Shown: positions 42,590 through 53,693 of the stretch, piece by piece | How positions within the stretch are numbered: the stretch's first letter is position 1 | Layout: every line of letters starts with the position of its first letter | Assembly: GCA_002077065.1 (NCBI GenBank) | Contig: NAJO01000028.1 | Span: 186,001 to 250,000, forward strand | Reading direction: 5' to 3' | DNA length: 64,000 nucleotides | Source: Cryoendolithus antarcticus | Lineage: Eukaryota > Ascomycota > Dothideomycetes > Cladosporiales > Cladosporiaceae | Made by a program: the position numbers and the translations under genes | The notes under the pieces: generated by a model | What the model was told of the DNA's origin: nothing | Seen by the model: only the letters and a program-made list of their open reading frames with translations | Databases searched by the model: none

Positions 42590-43380
42590 TCACTCCTCGT
42601 CCGCCAGCGCCTGCCTCAGTCTGTCCTCCACGCCCTTGACTAGACTTGCTCGCCCCGCGGCAGCGGCCAGTCTGTACGGAGTCCATGTGCAAGTCGTCCC
42701 GCAGTTCTCACCCACACCACAAATACATAAGCCAGTGTTATACCACGACGGGGCCTCCCATCCAATGCACAATGTCTTCACGGGGTCCAACGGCAAACCC
42801 TGCTGCTGATACGAAGCCCTCAGCGCCTTCAGAAGAGGCAGCACCCGATGTTTGAGAGTGGGCCAGGATCGTTTTGCAGCCCTTTCCAACCAGAGATGCT
42901 CGATCTTGAGACTGCGAAGGTTCACAAGCAGCGAGATGTCTTGCCAGAACGTCGAGCGTGCTGGAGTCCAATACTTCTCGATCGCGAGATGTCTGATAAA
43001 GCGCTTGCTGCTGCCTATGCCGTCCAAGAACTCTTGCGCATTCACGACTTTGTGGAGGACGAAGCTGTTGCTGCCATACAGAACGCTGGCTTCTCCAGCG
43101 AACAGCTTGCAAGTCCGTAAGATCCCGGTAAAGCACGGCGCCTTGACCCACCGCTTTGATTGCGGATCGTAGATTTGTCCTGGGTGGCGGAAGTCACGAG
43201 TATTGGTGCTGATGACGCATTTCGCTTTTCCGCCGTTGCGGCTCGAGTTTGGGAAGATTCTGCGGAATTGAATGTGGCCGTCTTTGATATAAGGTAGCCT
43301 AGTTTTCGGACGCGAATCTCTGGCGGAATGCGGTCGGTGAGAGGGCACGCTGTTGGGATGCCAGTGCTCGAAGAAGCCAT
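42590..43380 (-). pseudogene. Tandem F-box-like paralogue 6, one frameshift
   Basis: ATG at 43380 opens MASSSTGIPTACPLTDRIPP and continues EIRVRKLGYLI. The family sequence then moves to another frame (IKDGHIQFRRIFPNSSRNGG), placing a 1-nt loss near 43285-43292. The rest is open to the end: RHPGQIYDPQSKRWVKAPCF, SLLVNLRSLKIEHLWLERA, LLKALRASYQQQGLPLDPV. The cysteine segment is reduced (CICGVGENCGTTC). The span of 791 nt plus one base gives 263 codons and a stop, close to copy 7 (265). An intron at this point is unlikely because similarity is continuous across the break. Confidence 0.72.
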
Positions 43381-44077
43381 GGCCGTTGATGCTTCTGATT
43401 TGGATGTGGTAGGTAATTGCAAAGATGTGTGAAAGGATGAGTCTGTGTTTAAGTAAGTGATCATGCCAGGCTGCAGAATATTCCTCCCCTCATGCGCGTG
43501 TCAGCACGTGTATCGAACACACTTCCAGTGAAGACTTTTCGGAGTGAGCTCTAGTTGCAGTCTCATTTGAGCTCACACTACAGCTCTGGCTCACTGTAGA
43601 CGCTCCTGCTGCGTTCACTCGTTAGTTGCTGCCTAAGATGGTGGCCATCGCTCACAAATAGTGCCCAGATCCGTATGTGTTGGTATCACATTAAAGTACT
43701 GAAGCAAGAACAACTAACTCAACACGCTACTGGGAGATAGCAGACTCCGAGTCTGCACTCAAATGATGAAGTCGAAGATGTATAGCATGTCTTGTAGAAT
43801 TGAGGTACCTTGATGCAATTCCATAGACTGGACGTTGCCGATCAGCCGCCTGCCCTTCATAACCCCTGGGAGACTCACATGTCCTTACCCACCGTCGGAG
43901 CCACTTCCAGGGCCACCACACCTCATGATGTGTGCTTGGCGCTGCAAGTTCAGTCCATGTCTGCCTCGCCAGTGTCAATGCAACGTCTTTGTGCACGTCA
44001 GCGACAGTCAAGCCAAATGTCGAGCCTGAGCACCTGCCTTCAATGACCGTGCCCGAGGCAAGACAGCCTACCCGCTA
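43381..44077. other. Spacer between paralogues 6 and 7
   Basis: About 700 bp, the longest spacer in the array. Open frames are short and unlike the family. No gene called. Confidence 0.4.
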
Positions 44078-44875
44078 TCAGGTTCCTGGATCCGCCAGCG
44101 CCTTGCTGAGTGCAGCCCTCACATCCCTGACAAGTTCAAACTGGCCAGCGGCAGACCCCTCCTCAGTGACCAGGCACCTGCATACCCTACCCATATCCCG
44201 TTCAGTACAAATACAGCAGCAGTAGACGCAAGGCTGTGACCTGATCTCCAGAACATCGACCGCATGTATCGGCAACCTTTGCGCTGCGTAAGACGTCTGC
44301 AATACCTTCAACAACGGTAGCATCTGGCGCCCCAACAACGACAGCCTCAGCCTCTCCCCAGGCGGCTGCTTCTGACAGATGCACCCGTGACTGATGGACA
44401 CCGAACGAAGTTTCACCAATGAGAGAAAGCTCTTCCACAGGTTTCCAGCGCTGTACCTCACATAGTCCCAAATGAAGATCTTCCTGATGCTCGCCTTGGC
44501 ATGGCCGAACGACTCCACTACCCGCATCGCTTCGGTCGAAGTCGAGAAGACGAAGCTATTGCTACCGTAGAACACCTCCACCGCTTCAGCGTGGAAGGTG
44601 CTGCACGTCTGTAGCAGGGCAGTGTGTCGCGGCTTCTTCGGAACCCAGGCTTGAGCTCGGCGACTGTACGCTAGCCCGGCGTATTTGGTACCAAGGGTGT
44701 CTTTGCCGGCGATCCAGCGGCCTTTGCGCTTGCCGTCTACGCGCTGAATGGGCGAGAAGACTCGGTAGAATTTGAAAGGTTCGGGTCGGATGAGGACGTG
44801 GTCGAAGATCATCTTGCGGATCTCGGGCGGGATGCGATCGGTGAAGATGCAGGGTGTGATTGTAGAGGCTGCCAT
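44078..44875 (-). CDS. Tandem F-box-like paralogue 7 (intact)
   Basis: 265 residues, one exon, the most upstream copy in transcription direction. It starts MAASTITPCIFTDRIPPEIR and continues KMIFDHVLIRPEPFKFYRVF. Shared blocks: TALLQTCSTFHAEAVEVFYG, FWKSFLS-type LWKSFLSLVKLRSVSISHGC, MLPLLKVLQTSYAAQRLPIH and VDVLEI. The cysteine cluster is CVYCCCICTERDMGRVCRC and the terminal helix FELVRDVRAALSKALAD. Function unknown. It has the compact layout of copies 1 and 5 without N-terminal extension. Confidence 0.75.
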   Translation of the reverse strand: MAASTITPCIFTDRIPPEIRKMIFDHVLIRPEPFKFYRVFSPIQRVDGKRKGRWIAGKDTLGTKYAGLAYSRRAQAWVPKKPRHTALLQTCSTFHAEAVEVFYGSNSFVFSTSTEAMRVVESFGHAKASIRKIFIWDYVRYSAGNLWKSFLSLVKLRSVSISHGCICQKQPPGERLRLSLLGRQMLPLLKVLQTSYAAQRLPIHAVDVLEIRSQPCVYCCCICTERDMGRVCRCLVTEEGSAAGQFELVRDVRAALSKALADPGT

Positions 44876-45334
44876 GATCGGTAGCTTCAGTGATCTTGTG
44901 GTGTAATGTTCGATTACTTGAGGGGAATAATCAGTGCAGTGTACTTCTGAACTGTGAGTAGGAGATTATCAGTCCCTGATGACATCCCAAGCATGTAACA
45001 ATGCCAATGGCAGTGATATCCGTACTGGCCAGTGGGAGTACTCGACTGAGGTTACGTCGTAGGCTGGAGTGAGCTGTATCCTGTCCTGTCAGAATATACT
45101 GCGTGGGAAGGGGATAAAGTTAAACCCAGTACTTTCAGCAACGCTCACACTAAATGTACAATGCCAGTCATACTCCCAGCCAAGCACCCTCGGGCACTCT
45201 ACCCATGCTCCACCAACGTCCTCCCACAGCGGCCCTCATCGGCATCCTCATCTCGGCCAGCCCGTCTCTAGCCTCCTAAGTACCATTTCAAACCATTTAC
45301 AGCCTGACATCTTTCAGACTCCACTCCGGACAGC
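44876..45334. other. Region between the array and PDH E2
   Basis: About 460 bp including the promoter side of paralogue 7 and the 3' end of the E2 gene. No gene seen. Confidence 0.4.
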
Positions 45335-46882
45335 TTACAACATCAACTCCAACGGACTCTCAATAACCTTCTTCAATTCCCTCACAAACTCCCCTCCAAC
45401 CGCCCCATCAACAACCTTATGATCAAAGCTCGCCGTGATAACCATCTGCTCGTCCCACTCGAAGCCCTCAGAACCATCCTCTGACTCTTTCGGAATCGCA
45501 ATCTTCTTGACTGCCCCAATAGCCACAATCGTAGCCTGCGGCGGGTTGATGACAGCCGTGAACCGATCAATAGCATCATTCATACCCATATTCGAGATCG
45601 TGATCGTGCCGCCTTGGTACTCCTCAGGCTTCAGCTTGCCATCGCGAGCGCGCTTGCCAAGATCTTTGATTGTTGCGCTGATGGTCTCGAGGCCGGAACC
45701 AGTGACGTTCTTGACGATGGGGGTCATGAGGCCGACGGGTGTGGCGACTGCGACGGAGACGTCGACGACGTTGTGCTGGCGGATGACCACGTTGCCGCCT
45801 TCTTCGCGCCAGCTGCTGTTCGCTGCGGGGACTTTTCGGGCGGCTACGCCGACGGCTTTGATTAGCAGGTCGTTGACGGAGAGCTTGTATTTGCCGTCTG
45901 CGGAGGCATTCAGGGCTTGTCGGAGTTTGAGGATTTTGGAGACGGAGATTGAGGAGGCGACGAAGTAGTGCGGGTTTTGTTGCATGGACTGCGTGAGGCG
46001 CGCGGCGATGGTCTTGCGCATGCTGGTGGCTGGTGTGTCTTCATAAGTTGGCGCTGCGGCTCCGCTTGATGTGGTCGCTGCGGGCGCAGAGGAGGCGGCG
46101 GGTTTCGCTTTCTCGACATCCTGTTTCGTTATGCGGCCACCTGGGCCGGAGCCCTTGATCGAGCCGATCGCGATGCCTTTCTCAAGAGCGAGTGCCTTGG
46201 CTGCAGGGGCGATGGCGGGTTCGCGCTCGAGGACTGTTTGGAGGCGTTCGCCGGTGGACTCGGACTCGGAGGACGCAGGGGTGGAGGAGGGAGTAGGTTC
46301 GGGAGCGGTGCTGGAGCTCGAGCTGGGAGGTTCGCTAGCATTGATGTCTTCTTGGCCGGCTTTCTTGTCTGCCGCGGGTTTGTCCTTGTTGCCGCCGGCG
46401 TCTTCAACCGAGAAGTCGGCGAAGGCTTCGACGTCGCCAGCGTCCTCTACCATGATCGCGATGGGCTATGTCGGTTGTCAGTGCTGTTCTTGGGGGGTGG
46501 AGTCCGAACATATGTCTGCCAAGCTCACATTGCCAACTGCCACGTCCTTCTCGCCTGACTCCTTCAGCAGCTTCGCCAGCACACCCTCCTCTTGGAACTC
46601 AAAGTCCATCTGTGCCTTGTCCGTCTCGATCTCGACCAGTACATCACCCGGCGCAAGGGTATCTCCGGGTTGCTTCTGCCATGTCCCAATGTTTCCGGCG
46701 GTCATGGTGGGCGAGAGGGCAGGCATGGTGATGATGGTGTGTGAAGGGTATGATTTGGCGGCATAGTACCTCGCCAGCGCTGACAGCGCGGGCAATCGCT
46801 GTGCATGCTGTACTCGGACTCCCCTCAGCGCTCCCGTAGCGACTCCCCTCGTAGCTCTTGCGAGCATAGCTCCAGCTGACAT
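45335..46882 (-). CDS. LAT1: Dihydrolipoamide acetyltransferase, pyruvate dehydrogenase E2
   Basis: Exons 46882-46529 and 46465-45335 give 494 residues; the 63-nt intron (GTGAGC...ATAG) lies inside the lipoyl domain. The start [20 protein letters not shown] is an Arg/Ala-rich mitochondrial presequence. The lipoyl domain carries the modified Lys in [21 protein letters not shown] Ser/Pro/Glu-rich linker leads to the E1/E3-binding domain ([20 protein letters not shown]) and then the catalytic domain, with active-site [16 protein letters not shown]. The protein forms the core of the mitochondrial pyruvate dehydrogenase complex and transfers the acetyl group to CoA. It is divergent from SEC7. Confidence 0.96.
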
Positions 46883-47347
46883 TATGATGATACTCCGGCG
46901 ACCGCGACTCGACTCTTTCCCCAAATGTAACGAGTGGCACCAGGGAACGTGAGGACAGGTGCGGTAATGAGTGAGGAGTGCGCTGGTAGGAGTCGTGGGG
47001 TTGACAAGGAAAAGTTCCCGATCCCCGGCGCGGTGGTGAGTGGCCCTTTCGGTCCTACCTTAATTGACGGAGCATTGACGGTTGTTGAGCTGCGGCTGCA
47101 CCCGTCAAGGTGACACTCTAGGCCGTTTTGAGTCGGTTCATTGGGTACGGGTAGCCATTATTAGTATCGCGTTCGTGGATGGGCCATATGTCAGTGATGC
47201 TACAGGTTCATCTGGTTGAACGGAACTGATTCTGGGCGATCTGATCAAGGTGTCATGACCGTGCCATAGTATGCCCGGTCGCAACATCTCGAAATCCCGG
47301 CGCATACCCTAGGCTTACCAAGTGCTGGAAGGCCTACCAAACCTCAC
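46883..47347. promoter_or_regulatory. Divergent promoter region LAT1/SEC7
   Basis: About 465 bp between two divergent housekeeping genes. No specific site stands out to me. Confidence 0.4.
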
Positions 47348-50300
47348 ATGGCAGACTCGGAGGAACAAGTAGGGAGGTCTGAGGCTGCAGGTGGACATGC
47401 CGAGGGATCCGGCGTGGATGGAACAGAGGGAGTGTCTGGAGTTGGATCTAGCGAGGAGCATGTCAATGGCGACAACCCCACAGACGAGACACCCCCGAGA
47501 GAGTCAACGGATGAGACGGCAGAAAGCAATGGTGTAGCACGTACGGCAGATGCTAGTGCACGACCAGCAGATGGCAACGATCAAAACGACGTTGAGCCAT
47601 CGATGACTCAAGATCCTTCACCGCAGTCAACAGCTCCACCGACAGCACCGGACACCCCATCTACCCCTGCTGCCTACACACCTCGGATCAGGACGGACTC
47701 GCAATCCACGACAGCTACAAATACGACAAGTGCGACTCGAGGAGGCTCGAAGTCGACGAGAAGCAGTCTAGTCTTCGTTGTGTCTGCCCTAGAATCCATT
47801 GCTGCCTCCAAGGATGCTAGGAAGCGGAAACCTCTGCTTGACTCAACGCAGCGAGCGCTGTCGGCGATCCGGAACGCGCAAGGCGATGCCTCGCAGCTCG
47901 ATCCGGAGACGCTGTTCGAGCCACTCACCCTCGCTACTGAGGCTTCCACAGTCAGCGTTGTGACTACGGCACTTGACTGCATTGGCAAGCTTATCAGCTA
48001 CTCTTACTTCTCAGTACCGCAGCGGAACAGCTCAGATGATCCGCATCAGAAAGCACCGCTCATAGAACGAGCGATTGACACAATATGCGACTGCTTCCAG
48101 GGAGAGGCTACACCAGCCGAGGTTCAGATGCAGATCATCAAGAGCCTGCTGGCGGCCATACTAAACGACAAGATTGTGGTGCATGGTGCAGGCTTACTCA
48201 AGAGTGTCAGGCAGACGTACAACATCTTCCTACTCTCGAAGAATGGTGCAAATCAGCAGATCGCTCAGGGGACCCTCACGCAGATGGTGGGCACCGTCTT
48301 TGAGAGGGTCAAGGCACGCTTGGCTGGCAAGGCTATACGAGCAACAGGATCAAAGACGAGTCTGGGTCAGAGCAACGCAGCGTCGTCAAGCAGTGCAGTC
48401 GAGACACCTACAGAAGTGAACGGATCAGAAACGCCCATGGTTGAGGAGCCGGAGACACCCGCCGAGGCTGAAGGCGAGACCACGACCTTGACTTTGCAGG
48501 ACTTCGAGAAGACCAAGACATTCGACGACACCAGGATTAACGACACGACCACAGTAGTCACTCGCGCCAAGCGAGCTCACGCGAAGCAGCCTAGTAGGAC
48601 AGCTTCGGGCATGGAGATCCCTTCTATCACGGTGCAGGGTGAGAACAGCGAAACGTACACCGAAGATGAAGATGAGGACGAGATCTACATCCGAGATGCT
48701 TTCCTGGTCTTCCGAGCGATGTGCAAGCTCTCAACAAAGCAAGTCCGCCGAGAAGAAGAGGTCGACATCCGGTCACAGGGTATGCGATCAAAGCTGCTAT
48801 CTCTGCATATCATCCATACCGTACTCTTCCATCACCACCAAGTGTTCACAAACCCCAACGCGACCATCCGGAGTTCGTCAGGTCAGGAACCGACGGACTT
48901 CACACAGGCCATCAAGCAATACCTTTGCCTATCACTAAGCAAGAACGCTTCGAGCGCGGTCCGACAGGTTTTCGAGGTGTCTGCTGAGCTGTTTTGGCTA
49001 ATGACCAAGTACCTGCGCTCCCAGCTCAAGCCAGAGCTGCAAGTCTTCCTCAAGGAAGTCTACCTCACCATCCTCGAGAAGCGACTAGCACCGCCCTGGC
49101 AGAAGAGTTATATCGTGCAAAATATCTTCGGGCGGATAGCTGGCGACCCCAAGGCGCTCGTCGAGATCTACTTGAACTACGACTGTGACCGACAAGCGCT
49201 CGACAACATGTACCAGCGCATTATCGAGCATGTTTCGCGTATTGCTGGTCAACCAGCACCGGTCACAGCATTGCAACAACAGGCATACTCGGAGCACAAC
49301 GCGAGGAAGGCTGCTAGTGCATCGAGTGACTGGCAACAGCGTGGCAATCTGCCCTCGAATCTGGTGCCGTCAAACACCTCAACGCCATTCGATGTCGAAG
49401 ACTTCCCTCAAGACTACGCAATGAAGATGCAAGCTCTCGATGCGCTTGTTGTCGTACTCATCAGCCTGGTGAACTGGGGTCAACAGGGTACCGTGGACGC
49501 CGCGAGGCCGTTGGGAACGGACAGTGATTCAAGGCGGAGCGCAGACGACGTTCGGGAGAGTATAGACACACGTGGTGACGCATCGTCGATATCACCGACG
49601 GTCAATTCGCTTGATGGGACTACAGCGCAGACATCGTTGTCGAACGAAGCACTCGAAGACGACCCCGCCGAGCTCGAAAAGGTCAAGGAGCGCAAGACGG
49701 CACTGAACAAAGCGGTGCAGCAATTCAATTTCAAGCCAAAGAAGGGTATACAGGCATTGCTGCACGAGGGCTTCATCGCCTCGCGAGACGCAAAGGACAT
49801 CGCAGCTTTCTTTCTGTCCAATGATCAGATCTCCAAAAAGGCTCTTGGCGAGTACCTCGGCGAGGGCGATGACGAGAACAAGCTCATCATGGCCGCCTTC
49901 GTCGACGGCATGGATTTCAGCAAGACACGATTTGTGGATGCTCTACGACGTTTCCTGCAGTCCTTCAGATTACCGGGAGAAGCCCAGAAGATCGATCGTC
50001 TGATGCTGAAGTTCGCCGAGAAGTATACGGCCGGCAATCCTAATGCTTTCGCGAACGCGGACACGGCTTACATACTGAGCTATTCGGTGATCATGCTGAA
50101 CACCGACCAGCACTCGGCGCAGGTCAAGCAGCGTATGACGATCGAGGACTTCATCAAGAATAATCGCGGTATCAACGATGGAGCGAGTTTGCCTGATGAG
50201 TACTTACAGGGCGTTTACGATGAAATTCAGCGGAATGAAATTGTGCTTGACACGGAGCGCGCACAAGCTGTTGAATTGGGTCAGTTACCGCAAGCAAACG

Positions 50301-53300
50301 CAGGCGGTATACAAGGCGCGCTGGCGACATTTGGACGCGATCTGAGTCGGGAAGCGTATGCAGCTGCGAGCGAGGAAATGCGTAATCGCACCGAGCAGCT
50401 CTTCAAGACTATGCTGAAGGCGCAAAAGAAGAGCTCTGGTGGACAGAGGACCAACTTCCTCACTGCTAGCTCGTTCAAGCATGTTGGCCCGATGTTCGAC
50501 GCTACGTGGATGAGTTTCCTCACTGCTCTTAGTGGGACTGCGCAGGAGACTCAGCATCTAGAGACCATCAGACTGTGCATGGAGGGTCAGAAGCTGGCTG
50601 TGCGGCTGGCGTGCTTGTTTGATCTTGCAGACCCAAGGCAAGCATTCGTGGCTTCTCTAGCGAGGAGCACGAACCTGTACAACCTGTCCGAGATGAAGGC
50701 CAAGAATGTCGAGGCTCTGCGTGCGATGCTCGAAGTCGCAAACTCCGAAGGCAATCTACTCAAAGAGAGTTGGCGAGAGATTTTGACCTGTATCTCCCAG
50801 CTTGACCGGTTCCAGCTTATCTCAAGCGGTGTTGAAGAGGGCGCAGTACCGGACGTAGCAAGAGTCCACAGCATGTCCGCCTCCCACCAACTGAATGGCA
50901 ACCCAAGCAGGAAGAGCATGCAAGTTCAACGCCGCCCAACACCCCGTCCAGGACCTGCAGGCTCCTACCACGCCGACATAGCCGAAGACGCTAGATCAGC
51001 AGACATGATCCGCAGCGTCGATCGCATCTTTACAAACACCGCGAACCTCTCGGGCGACGCTATCGTCCACTTCGTCCGCGCGCTGACGCAAGTAAGCTGG
51101 CAAGAGATCCAATCCTCTGGCCAGAGCGAGAGTCCTCGAACATACAGCTTGCAGAAGCTGGTCGAAATATCTGGCTACAACATGCTCCGTGTCCGCTTTG
51201 AATGGACGAACATCTGGCAAGTTCTAGGCCAGCACTTCATAGACGTCGGCTGCCACAACAACACGCATGTGGTCTACTTCGCGCTGAACAGCTTGCGGCA
51301 GCTGAGTATGCGCTTTATGGAGATCGAAGAACTGCCAGGATTCAGATTCCAGAAAGACTTCCTCAAACCCTTCGAGCTGATCTTGCGGAACGCCTCGCAG
51401 GTGCAAGTCAAGGACATGGTTCTCCGCTGCCTCATCCAGATGATCCAAGCACGCGGCGACATGATCCGTAGCGGGTGGCGGACAATGTTCGGCGTCTTCA
51501 CTGTCGCTGCGCGAGAGCCGTACGAGTCCATTGTCAATTTGGCCTTTGATAACGTGACGCAAGTCTACAACGCTCGCTTCGGGGTTGTCATCAGTCAAGG
51601 TGCCTTCGCGGACCTGATTGTGTGCTTGACGGAATTCAGCAAGAACATGAAGTTCCAGAAGAAGAGTTTGCAGGCTATTGAGACGCTGAAGGGCACTGTG
51701 CCGAAGATGCTCAGGACGCCGGAGTGTCCGCTTAGTACCAAGGCTGTGGGGATCAAGGACGCGCCAACTGCCGAGGGCGTGCCGAGGCAGCCTTCGAGGC
51801 AGACGCAAGAGGAGCAGTATTGGTTCCCGGTGCTGTTTGCTTTCCATGATGTGCTCATGACTGGCGAGGATCTCGAGGTCCGGTCACGGGCATTAAACTA
51901 CTTGTTTGATACGCTGACGAAGTACGGTGGCGAGTTCCCGAGGGACTTCTGGGATACGCTCTGGCGGCAATTACTCTACCCGATCTTCATGGTTCTCAAA
52001 GATCGCAAAGCTATCAATCAAGAAGCCGCCAACCACGAGGAGCTATCCGTCTGGCTGTCGACAACGCTCATCCAGGCGCTGCGGAACATGATCACGCTGT
52101 TCACGCACTTCTTCGAGAGTCTAGAGTATATGCTCGACCGCTTCCTGGATCTGTTGGCACTTTGTATTTGTCAGGAGAACGACACGCTGGCACGAATCGG
52201 TAGCAATTGTCTTCAGCAACTGATTCTGCAGAATGTGAGGAAGTTCACGCCGCAGCATTGGGAGAAGATTGTGGGCGCTTTCGTCGACTTGTTTGGTCGG
52301 ACAGAGGCGAGGGAGCTGTTGTCGGCAGCTACTAGTAGTAGCTACGGGAAGGAGAGCTCGTATGTCAATGCCTTCGGCGACAGCGCTCCGATTCAAAGCA
52401 ACGGCACAACAATCGAAAACGCTCCACCTATCACCTCTAGCAGCAGCGCGCTCAAGATTAACGGCGTCCCTGCCAACACGCCTTCCGACGTCCCGACCAC
52501 CAACGGTCATGCGCCGCCTACCGACCAATTCCAGCGCCGCCCTTCCAACGCCCTCTCCCTCACAAGCACCGACTACGACCACAGCCCAGCTCCTCCCCCA
52601 AAGCCCTCATCCTCCGCCGACAACCTCGAATCCTTCGCCTCACCCACCCTCTCCGCCACCCAAAACCCACAACAAACCCCAGTGATAGTCACAGCCGCCC
52701 GCCGCCGCTACTTCAACCAGATCATAACAAAATGCGTCCTCCAGCTCCTCATGATTGAAACAGTCTCCGAGCTCTTCTCCAACAATCTTGTCTACGCCTC
52801 AATCCCCTCCCCTCTCCTGCTTCAGCTCATGGCACTGCTAAAGCGATCCTACCACTTCGCCAAACGCTTCAACGCCGATCGCGAGCTCCGCGCCCGCCTC
52901 TTCAGGGAAGGCTTCATGCGCCAACCCCCAAACCTCCTTAAACAAGAATCCGGCTCCGCTTCAGTCTATGTCCTCATCCTACTCCGCATGTACGCCGACA
53001 CCTCACCCGAGCGAGCAGCCTCTCGTCTCGACACAGAGGAAGCCTTGATCCCGCTCTGCTCCGACATCCTGACCTCTTACATCGCACTCGACGACGAAAC
53101 GCAGCAGCGGAACATCGTCACCTGGCGGCCTGTGGTTGTTGATGTGTTGGAGGGGTATGTAGGGTTTGCGGACGAGGAGTTCGGAAAACATGTCCCTGTC
53201 TTTGCGCCGCTTTGCGTGGGCTTGATGGGACGGGAGATGGGTGGCGAGTTACAAAGAGGCGTTATGGGAGTGTGGAAACGAGTCTGTGAAACGAGACTTG

Positions 53301-53419
53301 GCGTTGATCCGGAACAGTGGGACAGTATGGGCTTGGGAAAGTATATGAAGGACGGCGTAGCGAGTCCGCGAGCAGGCAGCTTTGCGGCGAGGAGAGGAAG
53401 TCGAGCCGGGAGTCGATAG
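47348..53419 (+). CDS. SEC7: Sec7 Arf guanine-nucleotide exchange factor
   Basis: A 2023-residue open frame without introns, starting MADSEEQVGRSEAAGGHAEG. An acidic, Ser/Thr-rich N-terminus precedes DCB and HUS regions (about residues 130-740: EVQMQIIKSLLAAILNDKIV, AVRQVFEVSAELFWLMTKYL). The catalytic Sec7 domain spans about residues 780-975: KGIQALLHEGFIASRDAKDI, the glutamate-finger loop FLQSFRLPGEAQKIDRLMLK, and YSVIMLNTDQHSAQVKQRMT. HDS domains follow (NMLRVRFEWTNIWQVLGQHF, PGFRFQKDFLKPFELILRNA), then low-complexity sequence and a conserved C-terminal helical part. It activates Arf GTPases at the trans-Golgi. Length and order match fungal Sec7. It converges with the downstream unknown gene. 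Confidence 0.96.
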   Translation: MADSEEQVGRSEAAGGHAEGSGVDGTEGVSGVGSSEEHVNGDNPTDETPPRESTDETAESNGVARTADASARPADGNDQNDVEPSMTQDPSPQSTAPPTAPDTPSTPAAYTPRIRTDSQSTTATNTTSATRGGSKSTRSSLVFVVSALESIAASKDARKRKPLLDSTQRALSAIRNAQGDASQLDPETLFEPLTLATEASTVSVVTTALDCIGKLISYSYFSVPQRNSSDDPHQKAPLIERAIDTICDCFQGEATPAEVQMQIIKSLLAAILNDKIVVHGAGLLKSVRQTYNIFLLSKNGANQQIAQGTLTQMVGTVFERVKARLAGKAIRATGSKTSLGQSNAASSSSAVETPTEVNGSETPMVEEPETPAEAEGETTTLTLQDFEKTKTFDDTRINDTTTVVTRAKRAHAKQPSRTASGMEIPSITVQGENSETYTEDEDEDEIYIRDAFLVFRAMCKLSTKQVRREEEVDIRSQGMRSKLLSLHIIHTVLFHHHQVFTNPNATIRSSSGQEPTDFTQAIKQYLCLSLSKNASSAVRQVFEVSAELFWLMTKYLRSQLKPELQVFLKEVYLTILEKRLAPPWQKSYIVQNIFGRIAGDPKALVEIYLNYDCDRQALDNMYQRIIEHVSRIAGQPAPVTALQQQAYSEHNARKAASASSDWQQRGNLPSNLVPSNTSTPFDVEDFPQDYAMKMQALDALVVVLISLVNWGQQGTVDAARPLGTDSDSRRSADDVRESIDTRGDASSISPTVNSLDGTTAQTSLSNEALEDDPAELEKVKERKTALNKAVQQFNFKPKKGIQALLHEGFIASRDAKDIAAFFLSNDQISKKALGEYLGEGDDENKLIMAAFVDGMDFSKTRFVDALRRFLQSFRLPGEAQKIDRLMLKFAEKYTAGNPNAFANADTAYILSYSVIMLNTDQHSAQVKQRMTIEDFIKNNRGINDGASLPDEYLQGVYDEIQRNEIVLDTERAQAVELGQLPQANAGGIQGALATFGRDLSREAYAAASEEMRNRTEQLFKTMLKAQKKSSGGQRTNFLTASSFKHVGPMFDATWMSFLTALSGTAQETQHLETIRLCMEGQKLAVRLACLFDLADPRQAFVASLARSTNLYNLSEMKAKNVEALRAMLEVANSEGNLLKESWREILTCISQLDRFQLISSGVEEGAVPDVARVHSMSASHQLNGNPSRKSMQVQRRPTPRPGPAGSYHADIAEDARSADMIRSVDRIFTNTANLSGDAIVHFVRALTQVSWQEIQSSGQSESPRTYSLQKLVEISGYNMLRVRFEWTNIWQVLGQHFIDVGCHNNTHVVYFALNSLRQLSMRFMEIEELPGFRFQKDFLKPFELILRNASQVQVKDMVLRCLIQMIQARGDMIRSGWRTMFGVFTVAAREPYESIVNLAFDNVTQVYNARFGVVISQGAFADLIVCLTEFSKNMKFQKKSLQAIETLKGTVPKMLRTPECPLSTKAVGIKDAPTAEGVPRQPSRQTQEEQYWFPVLFAFHDVLMTGEDLEVRSRALNYLFDTLTKYGGEFPRDFWDTLWRQLLYPIFMVLKDRKAINQEAANHEELSVWLSTTLIQALRNMITLFTHFFESLEYMLDRFLDLLALCICQENDTLARIGSNCLQQLILQNVRKFTPQHWEKIVGAFVDLFGRTEARELLSAATSSSYGKESSYVNAFGDSAPIQSNGTTIENAPPITSSSSALKINGVPANTPSDVPTTNGHAPPTDQFQRRPSNALSLTSTDYDHSPAPPPKPSSSADNLESFASPTLSATQNPQQTPVIVTAARRRYFNQIITKCVLQLLMIETVSELFSNNLVYASIPSPLLLQLMALLKRSYHFAKRFNADRELRARLFREGFMRQPPNLLKQESGSASVYVLILLRMYADTSPERAASRLDTEEALIPLCSDILTSYIALDDETQQRNIVTWRPVVVDVLEGYVGFADEEFGKHVPVFAPLCVGLMGREMGGELQRGVMGVWKRVCETRLGVDPEQWDSMGLGKYMKDGVASPRAGSFAARRGSRAGSR

Positions 53420-53693
53420 ATGTAAGATGAGGGATGAGGCGTTTTGGGGGATGTACAGCATATTGTAGCGACGGCACGGGGGATCTAGAAAGCAAGCGCG
53501 ACAAAGCGCGAATGGATTGATCTATGATATATCGCATCGCCTTCCGTATCAAAACATTTCCGTCGCGTTCCCTGGGTATACCTACATGACACTTTGCCGT
53601 CCCTTCCTTTCCCAAGCCGTCCATTCCGTCCCATGCGTTTATGTCGTCCTCCTTCCCATCTCTTACTACCATGTCCTTCTAGTTCAAGTACTG

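Noticed and set aside
43255..43300. An intron, rather than a frameshift, in paralogue 6
   Set aside because: Similarity to the other copies is continuous across the frame change and the span needs only one extra base; there is no room for an intron.
47344..49821. Antisense open frames within SEC7, eEF3, KRE6 and PLD
   Set aside because: They are shadows of strongly supported genes, explained by GC-rich codon use.
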